A stretch of DNA of 37,877 nucleotides, taken from NCBI GenBank assembly GCA_013287145.1, contig JABDEI010000008.1, positions 1 through 37,877 on the forward strand, written 5' to 3'. The notes under the pieces were generated by a model. It did not search any database and was not told the DNA's origin. It worked only from the letters and a program-made list of their open reading frames with translations. This stretch comes from Chlamydiota bacterium. GTDB taxonomy: Bacteria > Chlamydiota > Chlamydiia > Chlamydiales > Parachlamydiaceae. A program made the translations under genes and the position numbers. Positions 26,086 to 33,729 of this stretch are shown here, one piece after another (the first letter of the stretch is position 1; each line of letters begins with the position of its first letter).

Positions 26086-27459
26086 ATGAATCCCGAAGAT
26101 ACCCTACCAGACACCTCTGTCGGCGAAGAAAACGTACCGCCTTCAGAAAAACATGCCGCCGATGCAGAGCATGGCCAAGCCCATGCTCCAATGGACATGG
26201 CACATATCACGAAAATCGCTGATATTCAACGCATGAACATTGATCAGCTCAACCAATATGGCAAAAAAATTGGCTTAAAACACCTGGGCTCTTTGACAAA
26301 ATCGCAAATGGTTTTTGAGATCGTCAAAGCAGTTTCGGAAAATCCCGCTGAAGTTCTCTATGGAGAAGGTGTTTTAGAGGTCTTGCCGGATGGTTTCGGC
26401 TTTCTGCGCTCTCCAAACTACAACTATCTGCCATCAGCTGAAGATATCTATGTCTCCCCGGCCCAAATTCGCCGCTTCGACTTGAAAAAAGGCGACACCG
26501 TCTGCGGAACTATGCGCCCTCCTAAAGATAAGGAAAAATACTTTGCCCTTCTAAAAGTCGACAAAATCAACGGCAAGCCCCCAGAAAAAGCTCGCGAGCG
26601 CATCCTCTTTGAAAACTTAACTCCGCTCTATCCAAATCAGCGCATCGTCATGGAGACGACAAAAGACAGGCTATCGACTCGTGTCCTAGATCTGGCTGCT
26701 CCGATCGGAAAAGGGCAACGCGGCCTCATCGTCGCGCCTCCCCGCACCGGCAAAACCATCATCTTGCAAAACATCGCCAACGCCATCGCAATAAATCATC
26801 CGGAAATTATTCTGATCGTTCTCCTCATCGACGAACGCCCGGAAGAAGTTACCGACATGCAACGGATCGTCAAAGGCGAAGTCATCGCATCAACATTCGA
26901 TGAACCACCCGAAAGACACGTCCAAGTCGCTGAAATGGCGATCGAAAAAGCACGCCGCCTAGTCGAACATGGCAACGATGTCGTCATCCTGCTAGACTCG
27001 ATCACACGCTTAGCAAGGGCCTATAACACTATTCAACCGCACTCAGGCAAAATCCTTACCGGCGGTATCGACGCGAACGCTCTGCATAAGCCCAAACGCT
27101 TCTTCGGCGCTGCTCGTAACATCGAACAGGGCGGCTCCCTGACAATCATCGCTACAGCCTTGATTGACACAGGCTCGCGCATGGATGAGGTCATCTTTGA
27201 AGAATTCAAAGGTACCGGCAACATGGAACTGGTCTTGGATAGACGCCTCTCCGACCGTCGTATCTATCCATCCATCGATCTGATCAAGAGCGGCACCAGA
27301 AAAGAGGAGCTCCTCTACCACCCCAACGAACTCGAGAAGATCTACCTATTGCGTCAAGCTGTCGCCGACTTAGCTGCCGTCGATGCCATGAACTTGCTGC
27401 TCGGTCGCCTTAAAAAGACCAACAGCAACGTCGAGTTCTTGCTCTCCATGAAAGAGTAA
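26086..27459 (+). CDS. rho: Transcription termination factor Rho
   Basis: A 457-residue hexameric RNA helicase that ends transcription. An acidic, low-complexity N-terminus of about 45 residues precedes the Rho N-terminal helix bundle ([16 protein letters not shown]). The cold-shock-like RNA-binding domain follows ([36 protein letters not shown]). The ATPase core has APPRTGKT (about 219-226), [29 protein letters not shown] and the Q/R-loop region [15 protein letters not shown]. The start ATG has GAGGAG about 11 nt upstream and lies 46 nt after coaE, the expected order for chlamydiae. A palindrome follows within 10 bp of the stop. Confidence 0.97.
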   Translation: MNPEDTLPDTSVGEENVPPSEKHAADAEHGQAHAPMDMAHITKIADIQRMNIDQLNQYGKKIGLKHLGSLTKSQMVFEIVKAVSENPAEVLYGEGVLEVLPDGFGFLRSPNYNYLPSAEDIYVSPAQIRRFDLKKGDTVCGTMRPPKDKEKYFALLKVDKINGKPPEKARERILFENLTPLYPNQRIVMETTKDRLSTRVLDLAAPIGKGQRGLIVAPPRTGKTIILQNIANAIAINHPEIILIVLLIDERPEEVTDMQRIVKGEVIASTFDEPPERHVQVAEMAIEKARRLVEHGNDVVILLDSITRLARAYNTIQPHSGKILTGGIDANALHKPKRFFGAARNIEQGGSLTIIATALIDTGSRMDEVIFEEFKGTGNMELVLDRRLSDRRIYPSIDLIKSGTRKEELLYHPNELEKIYLLRQAVADLAAVDAMNLLLGRLKKTNSNVEFLLSMKE

Positions 27460-27466
27460 GCGATAA

Positions 27467-27717
27467 GCGGTAAAATTGCCGCAACAGCGGCTACAGAAGT
27501 TAGCCGGGGGTGACGAAAGGAACCCCCGGAAAAACATGTTTAAAAAATAAAAGCCACGACAGTGGCGTCACTGTCTAATTGCAAATGTATCGATAATCCA
27601 CGTCTGTGTGTCGCCACTGACCGTGGCTCCTGGTCTTTTCTACAATAAACCGTGGGTTCGCCTTCGCTCACACCACGGCTAACTTCTGTAGCCGCTGTTG
27701 CGGCAATTAACCGCTTT
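27467..27717. repeat. 250-bp palindromic element, second copy of the 8685-9085 family
   Basis: Left arm 27467-27530 and right arm 27646-27717 pair through TTGCCGCAACAGCGGCTAC and AGTTAGCCG. The inner hairpin AGCCACGACAGTGGCG (27552) pairs imperfectly with CGCCACTGACCGTGGCT (27612-27628). Both blocks and their order match the 8685-9085 element, but the outer CCCATACGC arms are absent. It lies between rho and a convergent small gene and could serve as terminator for both. Confidence 0.85.
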
Positions 27718-27768
27718 AGCGGTTTGAAGACAAAGCCGCTTATAATGCCACCTTCTGCTGGGACGTTA

Positions 27769-28014
27769 TCAAGAATCGAGTAGGGATTCGATGGCATTGC
27801 GTCGGTTTTCGTTGGCCTTGGTATAGGAAGAAACGCCAAAGACTTGGGTAACTAAATCGCGCACAATTTTAAAGAACGCTTGAACGGAATTTTTGCCAAT
27901 CAGTTTTGTTTTTCCGTCGACAGAGCGGATGTCAACTCTGGAAATGCCGTTTAGGCAAACTTTTAAATTATTAAGCGAATTCTGAAAATCTGCAGGGCTA
28001 ACATCAAAATTCAT
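27769..28014 (-). CDS. Small hypothetical protein
   Basis: An 81-residue protein, not recognised. It starts with ATG 28014 behind GAGG 4 nt upstream. It reads as a compact alpha/beta N-terminus (SLNNLKVCLNGISRVDIRS) and a helical C-terminus (QAFFKIVRDLVTQVFG). No signal or membrane segment is seen. It is divergent from the small gene at 28155 with about 140 bp of AT-rich DNA between them. The stop is about 50 bp from a palindrome, so a 3' truncation is conceivable. Confidence 0.55.
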   Translation of the reverse strand: MNFDVSPADFQNSLNNLKVCLNGISRVDIRSVDGKTKLIGKNSVQAFFKIVRDLVTQVFGVSSYTKANENRRNAIESLLDS

Positions 28015-28154
28015 AAAAACCTCATCAGCATTATTTATATTATAGGGACAAATTTTGATATTTACAAGATTGTGATGATGTAAAAGCCAAGTTGTAATTA
28101 AAATATTTTTTTGATATAATAACTAATATATAAAGCATACTGTGAGGTATGATT

Positions 28155-28418
28155 ATGAGTTCATTAAATTTCTTCAATAACTATAATTCAAGTAATCCCA
28201 ATCCTTTCAATCCTGCCAACCTTGATGCAGCCGCTGCAAAAGGACTGGAAGAAGATCCAGTTGATGCAGATGTTCAGCATGAGATTGTTAAAAAAGAAGA
28301 ACTCGACAAAGAGATTCATGATCAAGAAGTTCTCAATGCTCAGCTGCAGACAGATCGAAAAAAAGTAAGCAATAAGGTGCGTCAAAAGAAAGTCGGCCAT
28401 CGCCTCAATAAGGTTTAA
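28155..28418 (+). CDS. Small charged protein
   Basis: An 87-residue protein, not recognised. The N-terminus is rich in Asn, Ser and Pro (FFNNYNSSNPNPFNPANL). It is followed by an Ala patch, an acidic helix with coiled-coil potential (EIVKKEELDKEIHDQEV) and a basic C-terminus (RQKKVGHRLNKV). I chose ATG 28155, which has GAGG 7 nt upstream; the ATG at 28149 is too close to it. The disordered N-terminus and small size would suit a secreted effector, chaperone or nucleic-acid binder, but nothing decides between these. A strong terminator follows at 28575. Confidence 0.55.
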   Translation: MSSLNFFNNYNSSNPNPFNPANLDAAAAKGLEEDPVDADVQHEIVKKEELDKEIHDQEVLNAQLQTDRKKVSNKVRQKKVGHRLNKV

Positions 28419-28432
28419 CTATTTTTTATAAA

Positions 28433-28485
28433 AAGGTAGTCAGGCCGTCTCGGCCTGCATCAGGGCGGGACGCCCTAGCTACCTT
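28433..28485. repeat. 53-bp perfect three-way-junction (cloverleaf-like) palindrome
   Basis: An outer stem AAGGTAG (28433-28439) with CTACCTT (28479-28485) encloses two perfect hairpins. The first is CAGGCCG-TCT-CGGCCTG (28441-28457). The second is AGGGCG-GGA-CGCCCT (28462-28476). It starts 15 bp after the stop of the small charged gene. There is no T tract, so it is not a classic terminator. Confidence 0.8.
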
Positions 28486-28574
28486 AAGATGAAAAAAACA
28501 AGTTAATCCAAATCCCCGTCAAAATAAAATCAATCACACCATCGATAAAGTTTAAAAAAATCATCTCAGTGTTA

Positions 28575-28608
28575 AAAAGCTGCAATCCTTTGCAGCTTTT
28601 CTTTTTTG
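28575..28608 (+). terminator. Rho-independent terminator
   Basis: A perfect 11-bp stem AAAAGCTGCAA (28575-28585) and TTGCAGCTTTT (28590-28600) with loop TCCT is followed by CTTTTTTGG. It lies about 155 bp after the small charged gene and separates it from the 28746 gene. Confidence 0.85.
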
Positions 28609-28745
28609 GTATTTTTTTAATATCTCTTGTAACAAGGACCTTAAAAGCCATCATAACTTGTGTTCTTATAGAAGAAAACCCTTGATTTCTAGCGAGGAAT
28701 CGGCAATAAACAAGGGCTATAATCTTCAGAACGGAGCATAAGAAA

Positions 28746-29585
28746 ATGCGTTGGGTAATTGCTTTTATTTTAATTTGCGCCCTTGGAATTGGCGCTTGGT
28801 GGCTGACAGATAATCAATCTTTTTATGATGTGATCGGAAATTACGTCGAAAACGGCGAATTTGTGACATTAGAAGCTCGGTACACTCCTGACCAAATCAT
28901 GGATACCCACCGGCAAGAACTCATTGCTGACTCCCAGCATAGCTTTCAAGAACCCTCTCTTAAGTTCTATCCTTATCTTTTGATGGAAGTCAAGTACATG
29001 CAGCCAGATAAAAAGACTCGCGAAGGAGTCATTTTATGGAGCATGGTTGATGGAGAAATGGTTTTAAATACCGAAAACTGGGAAAAAACGCACGGTTTTG
29101 AAGACGCCATTGCCGCTGGAGCCACACATGAAGATTTCAAAATCTTAAACGCCCTTGCCAAAAATGGCGGAAAGCTTTCCCAAGAGCAGCTCATGAAAGA
29201 TCTTAACTTAGAATATGAAACTCTTAATGAGTGGGTCAATAACGCCAAGCAAAAACATCTGATCCTTCAAAAAGGCAATGAGTTATTACTTCATCTTCAA
29301 AATCCCAAATTTTTAGTCACACCGCAAACTAAAATTACACAATGGCTGGTGACTAAGCCATACAATCATGCCCAGCGCATTGCCAAAAGTTTCAGCCGCT
29401 CTCAAATTGAAAAAACAGCACAGGCAGCCTTTGGCCATGATTTCACCATTCGCAACACCTCCGAAGTATTTCTTCCGGTGTACAGCATCGAGGTGCTTAA
29501 CCCCGACGGCTCCATACTGACAAGTTACTGGAATGCACTCAATGGCCAGCGCATCTATCCAAAATATGTGGCAGAGGCACCCTAA
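28746..29585 (+). CDS. Membrane-anchored conserved hypothetical protein
   Basis: A 279-residue protein with a hydrophobic N-terminal segment (WVIAFILICALGIGAWWL). This is an uncleaved anchor or signal sequence and places the rest in the periplasm. The body is mixed alpha/beta without a family I can name. Notable stretches are FYPYLLMEVKYMQPDKKTRE, GVILWSMVDGEMVLNTENWE, a helical middle resembling a winged-helix-like segment (LSQEQLMKDLNLEYETLNEW) and a C-terminal YSIEVLNPDGSILTSYWNAL. GGAG stands about 9 nt before the ATG. The ROK kinase begins 14 nt after its stop and a HAD gene follows, so the three are probably one operon. Confidence 0.7.
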   Translation: MRWVIAFILICALGIGAWWLTDNQSFYDVIGNYVENGEFVTLEARYTPDQIMDTHRQELIADSQHSFQEPSLKFYPYLLMEVKYMQPDKKTREGVILWSMVDGEMVLNTENWEKTHGFEDAIAAGATHEDFKILNALAKNGGKLSQEQLMKDLNLEYETLNEWVNNAKQKHLILQKGNELLLHLQNPKFLVTPQTKITQWLVTKPYNHAQRIAKSFSRSQIEKTAQAAFGHDFTIRNTSEVFLPVYSIEVLNPDGSILTSYWNALNGQRIYPKYVAEAP

Positions 29586-29599
29586 ACGATAAGGAAAAA

Positions 29600-30559
29600 A
29601 TGGACGACAAATTGGCTATCGGCGTCGATCTAGGAGGAACTAAGCTAGAAGTAGCTTTAGTGGATGCTTTTGGAGCAATTCATAAAAGGCATAGCGTCCC
29701 CACAGATGTCAAGGGAGGCGATAAAGCCGTCGTTAGCCAAATCATTGAGTTAGTAAGAAATCTTCAACAAAATACCAGCCAGCCAATAAAAGGGGTAGGG
29801 CTCGGCATTGCAGGCCAAATCGATGCCGAAAGCGGCGTGGTACATTTTGCGCCCAATCTGCAGTGGCATGAAGTCCCCCTTAAGCAAGCCCTATCCGATG
29901 CCTTAAAGTTACCCATTTCCATCACCAATGATGTGAGGGCTGCGACCTTAGGAGAGTGGCTGTATGGAGCTGGCAGAGGCTGCAATGACCTCATCTGTCT
30001 TTTTGTGGGGACAGGCATTGGCAGCGGCATTATCAGCGGTGGCAAGCTGCTTACAGGTGGAAGCAATACCGCCGGCGAAGTAGGGCATATGACCGTCGAT
30101 TTATATGGTCCTCCTTGCACATGCGGAAGCACCGGATGTTTAGAAGCTCTTGCAGGCGGCTGGGCGATAGCAGCGCGTGCCAAGGAGATCGTAAAAGAAG
30201 ACGCCCAGGCCGGCAAGCTGATTTTAAAATTGGTAGACGGCCACATAGATAATATCACGGCAAAAGTTGTGGCACAAGCCTACCATGAAGGCGATGCTTT
30301 AGCTCGGTTGATCATCGATGAAGTCACGCACGCCCTTATTGTCGGCATCGCCAACCTTATCAATGCTTTCAATCCCGTTCGCATTATTTTGGGGGGTGGA
30401 ATTTTGAAAAGCCTACCTGAATTAATAGAACGCATCGACACTGGAGTTAGGCGTCGAGCCCTGGGAGCGGCATGCGCATCCTTAAAAATCGTTAATGCCT
30501 ATTTAACTACTGATGCCGGGGTCGTTGGAGCCGCGGCCTTAGTGCTCAGTCAAGCTTAA
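29600..30559 (+). CDS. ROK-family sugar kinase (probable glucokinase)
   Basis: A 319-residue protein of the ROK (repressor, ORF, kinase) family that phosphorylates a hexose at C6 using ATP. The phosphate-binding N-terminus is GVDLGGTKLEVALVD (8-22). NDVRAATLGEW contains the catalytic Asp. VGTGIGSGIISGGKLL and the zinc-binding CTCGSTGCLEAL (CxCGxxGCxE type) are intact. There is no N-terminal helix-turn-helix, so it is an enzyme rather than a repressor. TAAGGA precedes the ATG. Glucokinase is the likeliest activity, but N-acetylmannosamine or fructose kinase cannot be excluded. It would feed glucose released by glycosidases such as the GH63 enzyme into metabolism. Confidence 0.88.
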   Translation: MDDKLAIGVDLGGTKLEVALVDAFGAIHKRHSVPTDVKGGDKAVVSQIIELVRNLQQNTSQPIKGVGLGIAGQIDAESGVVHFAPNLQWHEVPLKQALSDALKLPISITNDVRAATLGEWLYGAGRGCNDLICLFVGTGIGSGIISGGKLLTGGSNTAGEVGHMTVDLYGPPCTCGSTGCLEALAGGWAIAARAKEIVKEDAQAGKLILKLVDGHIDNITAKVVAQAYHEGDALARLIIDEVTHALIVGIANLINAFNPVRIILGGGILKSLPELIERIDTGVRRRALGAACASLKIVNAYLTTDAGVVGAAALVLSQA

Positions 30560-30572
30560 AAGGAGACAAATT

Positions 30573-31208
30573 ATGACATCTGTGAATCCGATAACAACTT
30601 TGTTTGTTGATGTTGGAGGAGTCCTTCTCACGAATGGATGGGATAGAGAAGCGCGCAAGCTAGCTGCAGAGACTTTTAAGCTTAACTATTCTGAGATGGA
30701 TGAGCGCCATCATTTGACTTTTGATACTTACGAAGTAGGGAAGCTCAGTTTAGAAGAATATCTAAAGCGCACTGTATTTTACCAGCCGCGTGCATTCACA
30801 ATCGAAAAATTCATAGAATTCATGTATTCATGTTCTAAGCCCCATCAAGAGATGATCGATCTAATCCGAAACCTCAAAACACAACATGACTTGAAAGTTG
30901 CCGTTGTCAGCAATGAAGGACGCGAATTGACTGAACATCGGATCAAAACTTTTAAGCTATCGGAATTTGTCGATTTCTTCATTGTCTCCTGTTTTGCGAA
31001 CATGCGCAAACCCGATATTGGAATCTATCGCTTAGCCTTAGATGTGGCTCAGGTAGCCCCTAAGAAAGTCGCTTATATCGAAGACCGCCCTCTCTTTGTC
31101 GAAGTAGCAAATTCTCTGGGAATCAAGGGCATCTGCCATAGGGATTTTGAAAACACTCGCGAAACTCTGCATAAATTATTCGGCATGGAAAAAGGCGCCA
31201 GTGCATAA
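30573..31208 (+). CDS. HAD-superfamily hydrolase (subfamily IA)
   Basis: A 211-residue phosphatase-like protein. Motif I is FVDVGGVLL with nucleophile Asp13; the second Asp is replaced by Gly, as common in the variant-3 class. Motif II lies in VAVVSNEGREL, the motif III Lys in NMRKPDIGIY and motif IV in VAYIEDRPLF. A helical cap lies between motifs I and II. AAGGAG sits 7 nt before the ATG, 14 nt after the ROK kinase. Loss of the second motif I Asp fits epoxide hydrolase-like or acyl-dephosphorylating members, so the substrate is open. It ends 1 bp before the convergent ferrochelatase gene. Confidence 0.82.
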   Translation: MTSVNPITTLFVDVGGVLLTNGWDREARKLAAETFKLNYSEMDERHHLTFDTYEVGKLSLEEYLKRTVFYQPRAFTIEKFIEFMYSCSKPHQEMIDLIRNLKTQHDLKVAVVSNEGRELTEHRIKTFKLSEFVDFFIVSCFANMRKPDIGIYRLALDVAQVAPKKVAYIEDRPLFVEVANSLGIKGICHRDFENTRETLHKLFGMEKGASA

Positions 31209-31209
31209 A

Positions 31210-32232
31210 TTATCCCGCGTGCTTTTCGACAATAGCTTGTAAAGCTTCAATCCAGATGGGATGATCATTCAAGCCATCGACTAAGTCGAGCTTTTCTCCG
31301 CCAAGATGTTTAAATTCTTGGGCATATTCTTCCCTAACTTCGTAGATAGTCTCCAAGCAATCGCAGACGAAGGCCGGACACATGACAAGAATGCGTTTTT
31401 TTCCTTGAGAACAAAGCTCTTGCAGCATCTTAGTAGTATAAGGCTGCAGCCAAGGGTCACTTCCTAAGCGCGACTGAAAACAAACCGTATATTTTTCAGG
31501 GGTAATATTCAGTTGTTTGACAATAGCATGGGCTGTGGCATAGCACTGCGCTGAATAGCAATTTTTATTTTCATCGCAAACTTTTTCACAGCATCCTTGC
31601 GTTTTGAAACACCTTTGGTGTTTATCGATTTTTGTCAGATGCTTTTGCGGCAGACCATGAAAGCTGAAGACAAGATGGTCATAATCATCAAGGCGATGTT
31701 GGCTTACCTGAGCGCAAAAAGCGTCGATCATTTTGGGATGGGTTGCGAAACTGTTGATGAACGTAATTTGCGGAACAACATCCCATTTGCTGACAATTTC
31801 CATGACTTTTTGATGCACCGATCCCGTTGTCGCAGAAGCATATTGTGGAAAGAGCGGCAAAATGATGAGTTTTTCCACTTGAGCCTGGCGCAAGTGATCA
31901 AGTCTTTGTTTGATAGGAGGGTTTTGATAACGCATAGCAAGTTCAACGATAAAGCTATCGCCTAAAGCGTGTTGCAACCCAAGCTGCACTTTGCGGCCAT
32001 AGACCATCAAGGGAGAGCCCTCTTTAGTCCAAATGGCAGAATAGGAACGGGCAGAGTTTCGAAATCGCAAAGGCACAATCAAGCCCCGAACAAGCATCTG
32101 ACGCATTAGCCAAGAGTTGTCGATGACACGGCCATCGGTAAGAAATTCATTAAGATAGCGAAAGACATCTTTGGGCTTAGGAGAATCAGGAGTTCCTAAA
32201 TTGACAAGCAAAACACCGATTTTTTCTTTCAT
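31210..32232 (-). CDS. hemH: Ferrochelatase with Cys-rich insert
   Basis: A 340-residue enzyme inserting Fe2+ into protoporphyrin IX, the last step of haem synthesis. Evidence: GVLLVNLGTPDSPKPKDVFR at the N-terminus, LPLFPQYASATTGS, the catalytic His192 in VFSFHGLPQKH, VCFQSRLGSDPWLQPYT and VMCPAFVCDCLETIYE. Between 208 and 230 lies a Cys-rich stretch, CFKTQGCCEKVCDENKNC, then YSAQC, with six Cys. Such an internal Cys set recalls the ferrochelatases with an internal [2Fe-2S] cluster and Bacteroidetes-type HemH; cluster binding is not proven. It is convergent with the HAD gene (1 bp gap). Its upstream side holds a palindrome. Confidence 0.93.
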   Translation of the reverse strand: MKEKIGVLLVNLGTPDSPKPKDVFRYLNEFLTDGRVIDNSWLMRQMLVRGLIVPLRFRNSARSYSAIWTKEGSPLMVYGRKVQLGLQHALGDSFIVELAMRYQNPPIKQRLDHLRQAQVEKLIILPLFPQYASATTGSVHQKVMEIVSKWDVVPQITFINSFATHPKMIDAFCAQVSQHRLDDYDHLVFSFHGLPQKHLTKIDKHQRCFKTQGCCEKVCDENKNCYSAQCYATAHAIVKQLNITPEKYTVCFQSRLGSDPWLQPYTTKMLQELCSQGKKRILVMCPAFVCDCLETIYEVREEYAQEFKHLGGEKLDLVDGLNDHPIWIEALQAIVEKHAG

Positions 32233-32259
32233 AGCTGGGTTCCCAAAGTTCGTTTAATA

Positions 32260-32415
32260 ATTTTTTACCACAGAGGCACAGAGAAGACAGGGAGGAAGAA
32301 TAAAAGATGAAGGATGAAGGCGAAGGGTTGAGAAAAGGGCAAGAAAATAATTTCATCCTTTCGCCTGCACCTTTCTTCCTCCCTGTCTTCTCTGTGATCT
32401 CTGTGGTAAAAATGT
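32260..32415. repeat. 155-bp palindromic element with ACCACAGAG-type ends
   Basis: Left arm 32262-32299 and right arm 32375-32412 pair over about 38 bp with an indel, containing ACAGAGAAGACAGGGAGG. It lies between the divergent hemH and HAD genes, so it sits in or beside both promoters. The terminal TTACCACAGAGGCACAGAG sequence resembles a widespread class of dispersed bacterial repeat. Confidence 0.85.
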
Positions 32416-32466
32416 GTTAGAATAGACGGTGGCAAATTAAACTACAATAACGTATGATCACGGCAT

Positions 32467-33105
32467 ATGAAACATGCAGCAAAAAAAAAACCACGTCTTT
32501 ATATTTTTGATATGGATGGCACTCTGCTGCCAAAAACAACAGCCAGTCTTGAAATTTCAAAAATTACCGGCCACACCAAAGAGCTCCAAACGCTAGAAGC
32601 GCACTATAAAGAAAAACAGATCGACAGCAACCATTTTGCTACGACGGTTCATAAACTTTGGGGGAAATTGCCTTATCATATCGTGCTAAAAGCCTTCCAT
32701 GCCTCTCCAAAAATTCATAATATTTCTGAAGTGCTTACACACATCTCTGCCAAAGGCGATGTTTCCTGCCTGATAACCTCTTCGCCTCATTTCTTTGCTA
32801 ATTTATTCTACGACTATGGCTTTAACTACATTTTTTCTTCACAAATGCACAATCTTGCTAAAGGCAGTCTGCATATCGAAAAAATATTAAAACCTGAGGA
32901 CAAACCTGTATTTGCCAAGCACCTATGCGCTAAGTTGGATATTGACTTCCAAGCTTCGGCAGCTTTTGGGGATTCTATGACTGATGTGCCGTTATTTCAA
33001 AATTTGCAGCATACTGTTTCTGTCAATGGCGATGAAAAAGTCAAACCTTATGCAAAACATCACTATGAAGGCCATGATCTTATGCAAGCTTTTCAGCTTG
33101 TTTAA
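32467..33105 (+). CDS. HAD-superfamily phosphatase (subfamily IB, SerB-like)
   Basis: A 212-residue protein. Motif I is YIFDMDGTLLP with Asp15 and Asp17, motif II is in CLITSSPHFF, the motif III Lys is in the DKPVFAKHL region, and motif IV is AAFGDSMTDVPLF. Length and the helical cap of about 70 residues fit HAD-IB enzymes such as phosphoserine phosphatase and related small-molecule phosphatases. The substrate is unknown. The N-terminus is very basic (KHAAKKKPR). No strong ribosome site precedes the ATG, which lies about 55 bp after the palindrome. Confidence 0.8.
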   Translation: MKHAAKKKPRLYIFDMDGTLLPKTTASLEISKITGHTKELQTLEAHYKEKQIDSNHFATTVHKLWGKLPYHIVLKAFHASPKIHNISEVLTHISAKGDVSCLITSSPHFFANLFYDYGFNYIFSSQMHNLAKGSLHIEKILKPEDKPVFAKHLCAKLDIDFQASAAFGDSMTDVPLFQNLQHTVSVNGDEKVKPYAKHHYEGHDLMQAFQLV

Positions 33106-33125
33106 TTGCGGAGCCACAATGCAAG

Positions 33126-33572
33126 CTAAGAAGGCTTTTTAAAGGTTCCAACGATCGAGCTCTTTTCCAATACGTGGTGTTTGTTTTGCAAACAATCCTG
33201 CAAAGCTATTGTAAAATAATTTTTTATAACACCCGCTAAGAGTCCCTTAAATTGAGGGCATTCTTTTAAAAACTTTGCATCTCCCTTAAGTTCGTAGATT
33301 GCATTTCCAACATCTTCTTTTACCCCTTTTAAAGTTTTAGGTTTATCCGCAAAAAATCTAGAGGTTTTTTCAACAAGATACGTTTTGCTAAACTCATCGT
33401 TCGTTAAAGGATGATCTAACAAATATTCTTTAATTTTTTTTTCTGAAGGAAAATGTCTAATCTTATTGTCAGATAGATAGGAAAAATTGCGATAACTATT
33501 TGTTTTTGTTGGAAATCTTGGATTTGCAGTAAGAGATCTAGTTCCTGTAAAATTTTTCGTTTTGATTTTCAT
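33126..33572 (-). CDS. Hypothetical basic protein
   Basis: A 148-residue protein I do not recognise. The first 45 residues are basic and Thr/Asn/Ser-rich, probably disordered (KIKTKNFTGTRSLTANPRF). The rest is helical (SEKKIKEYLLDHPLTNDEFS, then LLAGVIKNYFTIALQDCL). No signal peptide or membrane segment is seen. It is convergent with the HAD gene and divergent from the GT39-like gene, with the 33628-33694 hairpin upstream. A disordered polar N-terminus is compatible with type III secretion but not diagnostic. Confidence 0.5.
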   Translation of the reverse strand: MKIKTKNFTGTRSLTANPRFPTKTNSYRNFSYLSDNKIRHFPSEKKIKEYLLDHPLTNDEFSKTYLVEKTSRFFADKPKTLKGVKEDVGNAIYELKGDAKFLKECPQFKGLLAGVIKNYFTIALQDCLQNKHHVLEKSSIVGTFKKPS

Positions 33573-33627
33573 GAAAATGTCCTATAAAAATGAACAAATC
33601 AGCCCTTGTTAATATTCCACAACAATA

Positions 33628-33694
33628 TTATACCGAACGTGACTCCAAAATTGGCATTTGTGGAGTGCCAATTTTTGAGTCACGTTCGGTATAA
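33628..33694. repeat. 67-bp hairpin, 29-bp arms with one mismatch
   Basis: Arms 33628-33656 and 33666-33694 pair at 28 of 29 positions around a 9-nt loop; each begins or ends with the TTATACCGAACGTGACTC motif or its complement. It sits between two divergent genes. A solo arm lies at 1525-1553. Confidence 0.9.
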
Positions 33695-33729
33695 CGTCAG
33701 GATAAGTGAAGTTTTGGTATAGAGAAGAC

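Noticed and set aside
27540-27839. 99-codon minus-strand frame
   Set aside because: It spans the palindrome and overlaps the better supported small gene at 27769-28014.
28433-28485. tRNA-like cloverleaf
   Set aside because: It has only two inner hairpins with 3-nt loops and a total length of 53 bp, without tRNA consensus bases.
29764-30258. 164-codon antisense frame
   Set aside because: It is wholly inside the ROK kinase gene, whose motifs are intact; the antisense translation is low-complexity Pro/Ser.
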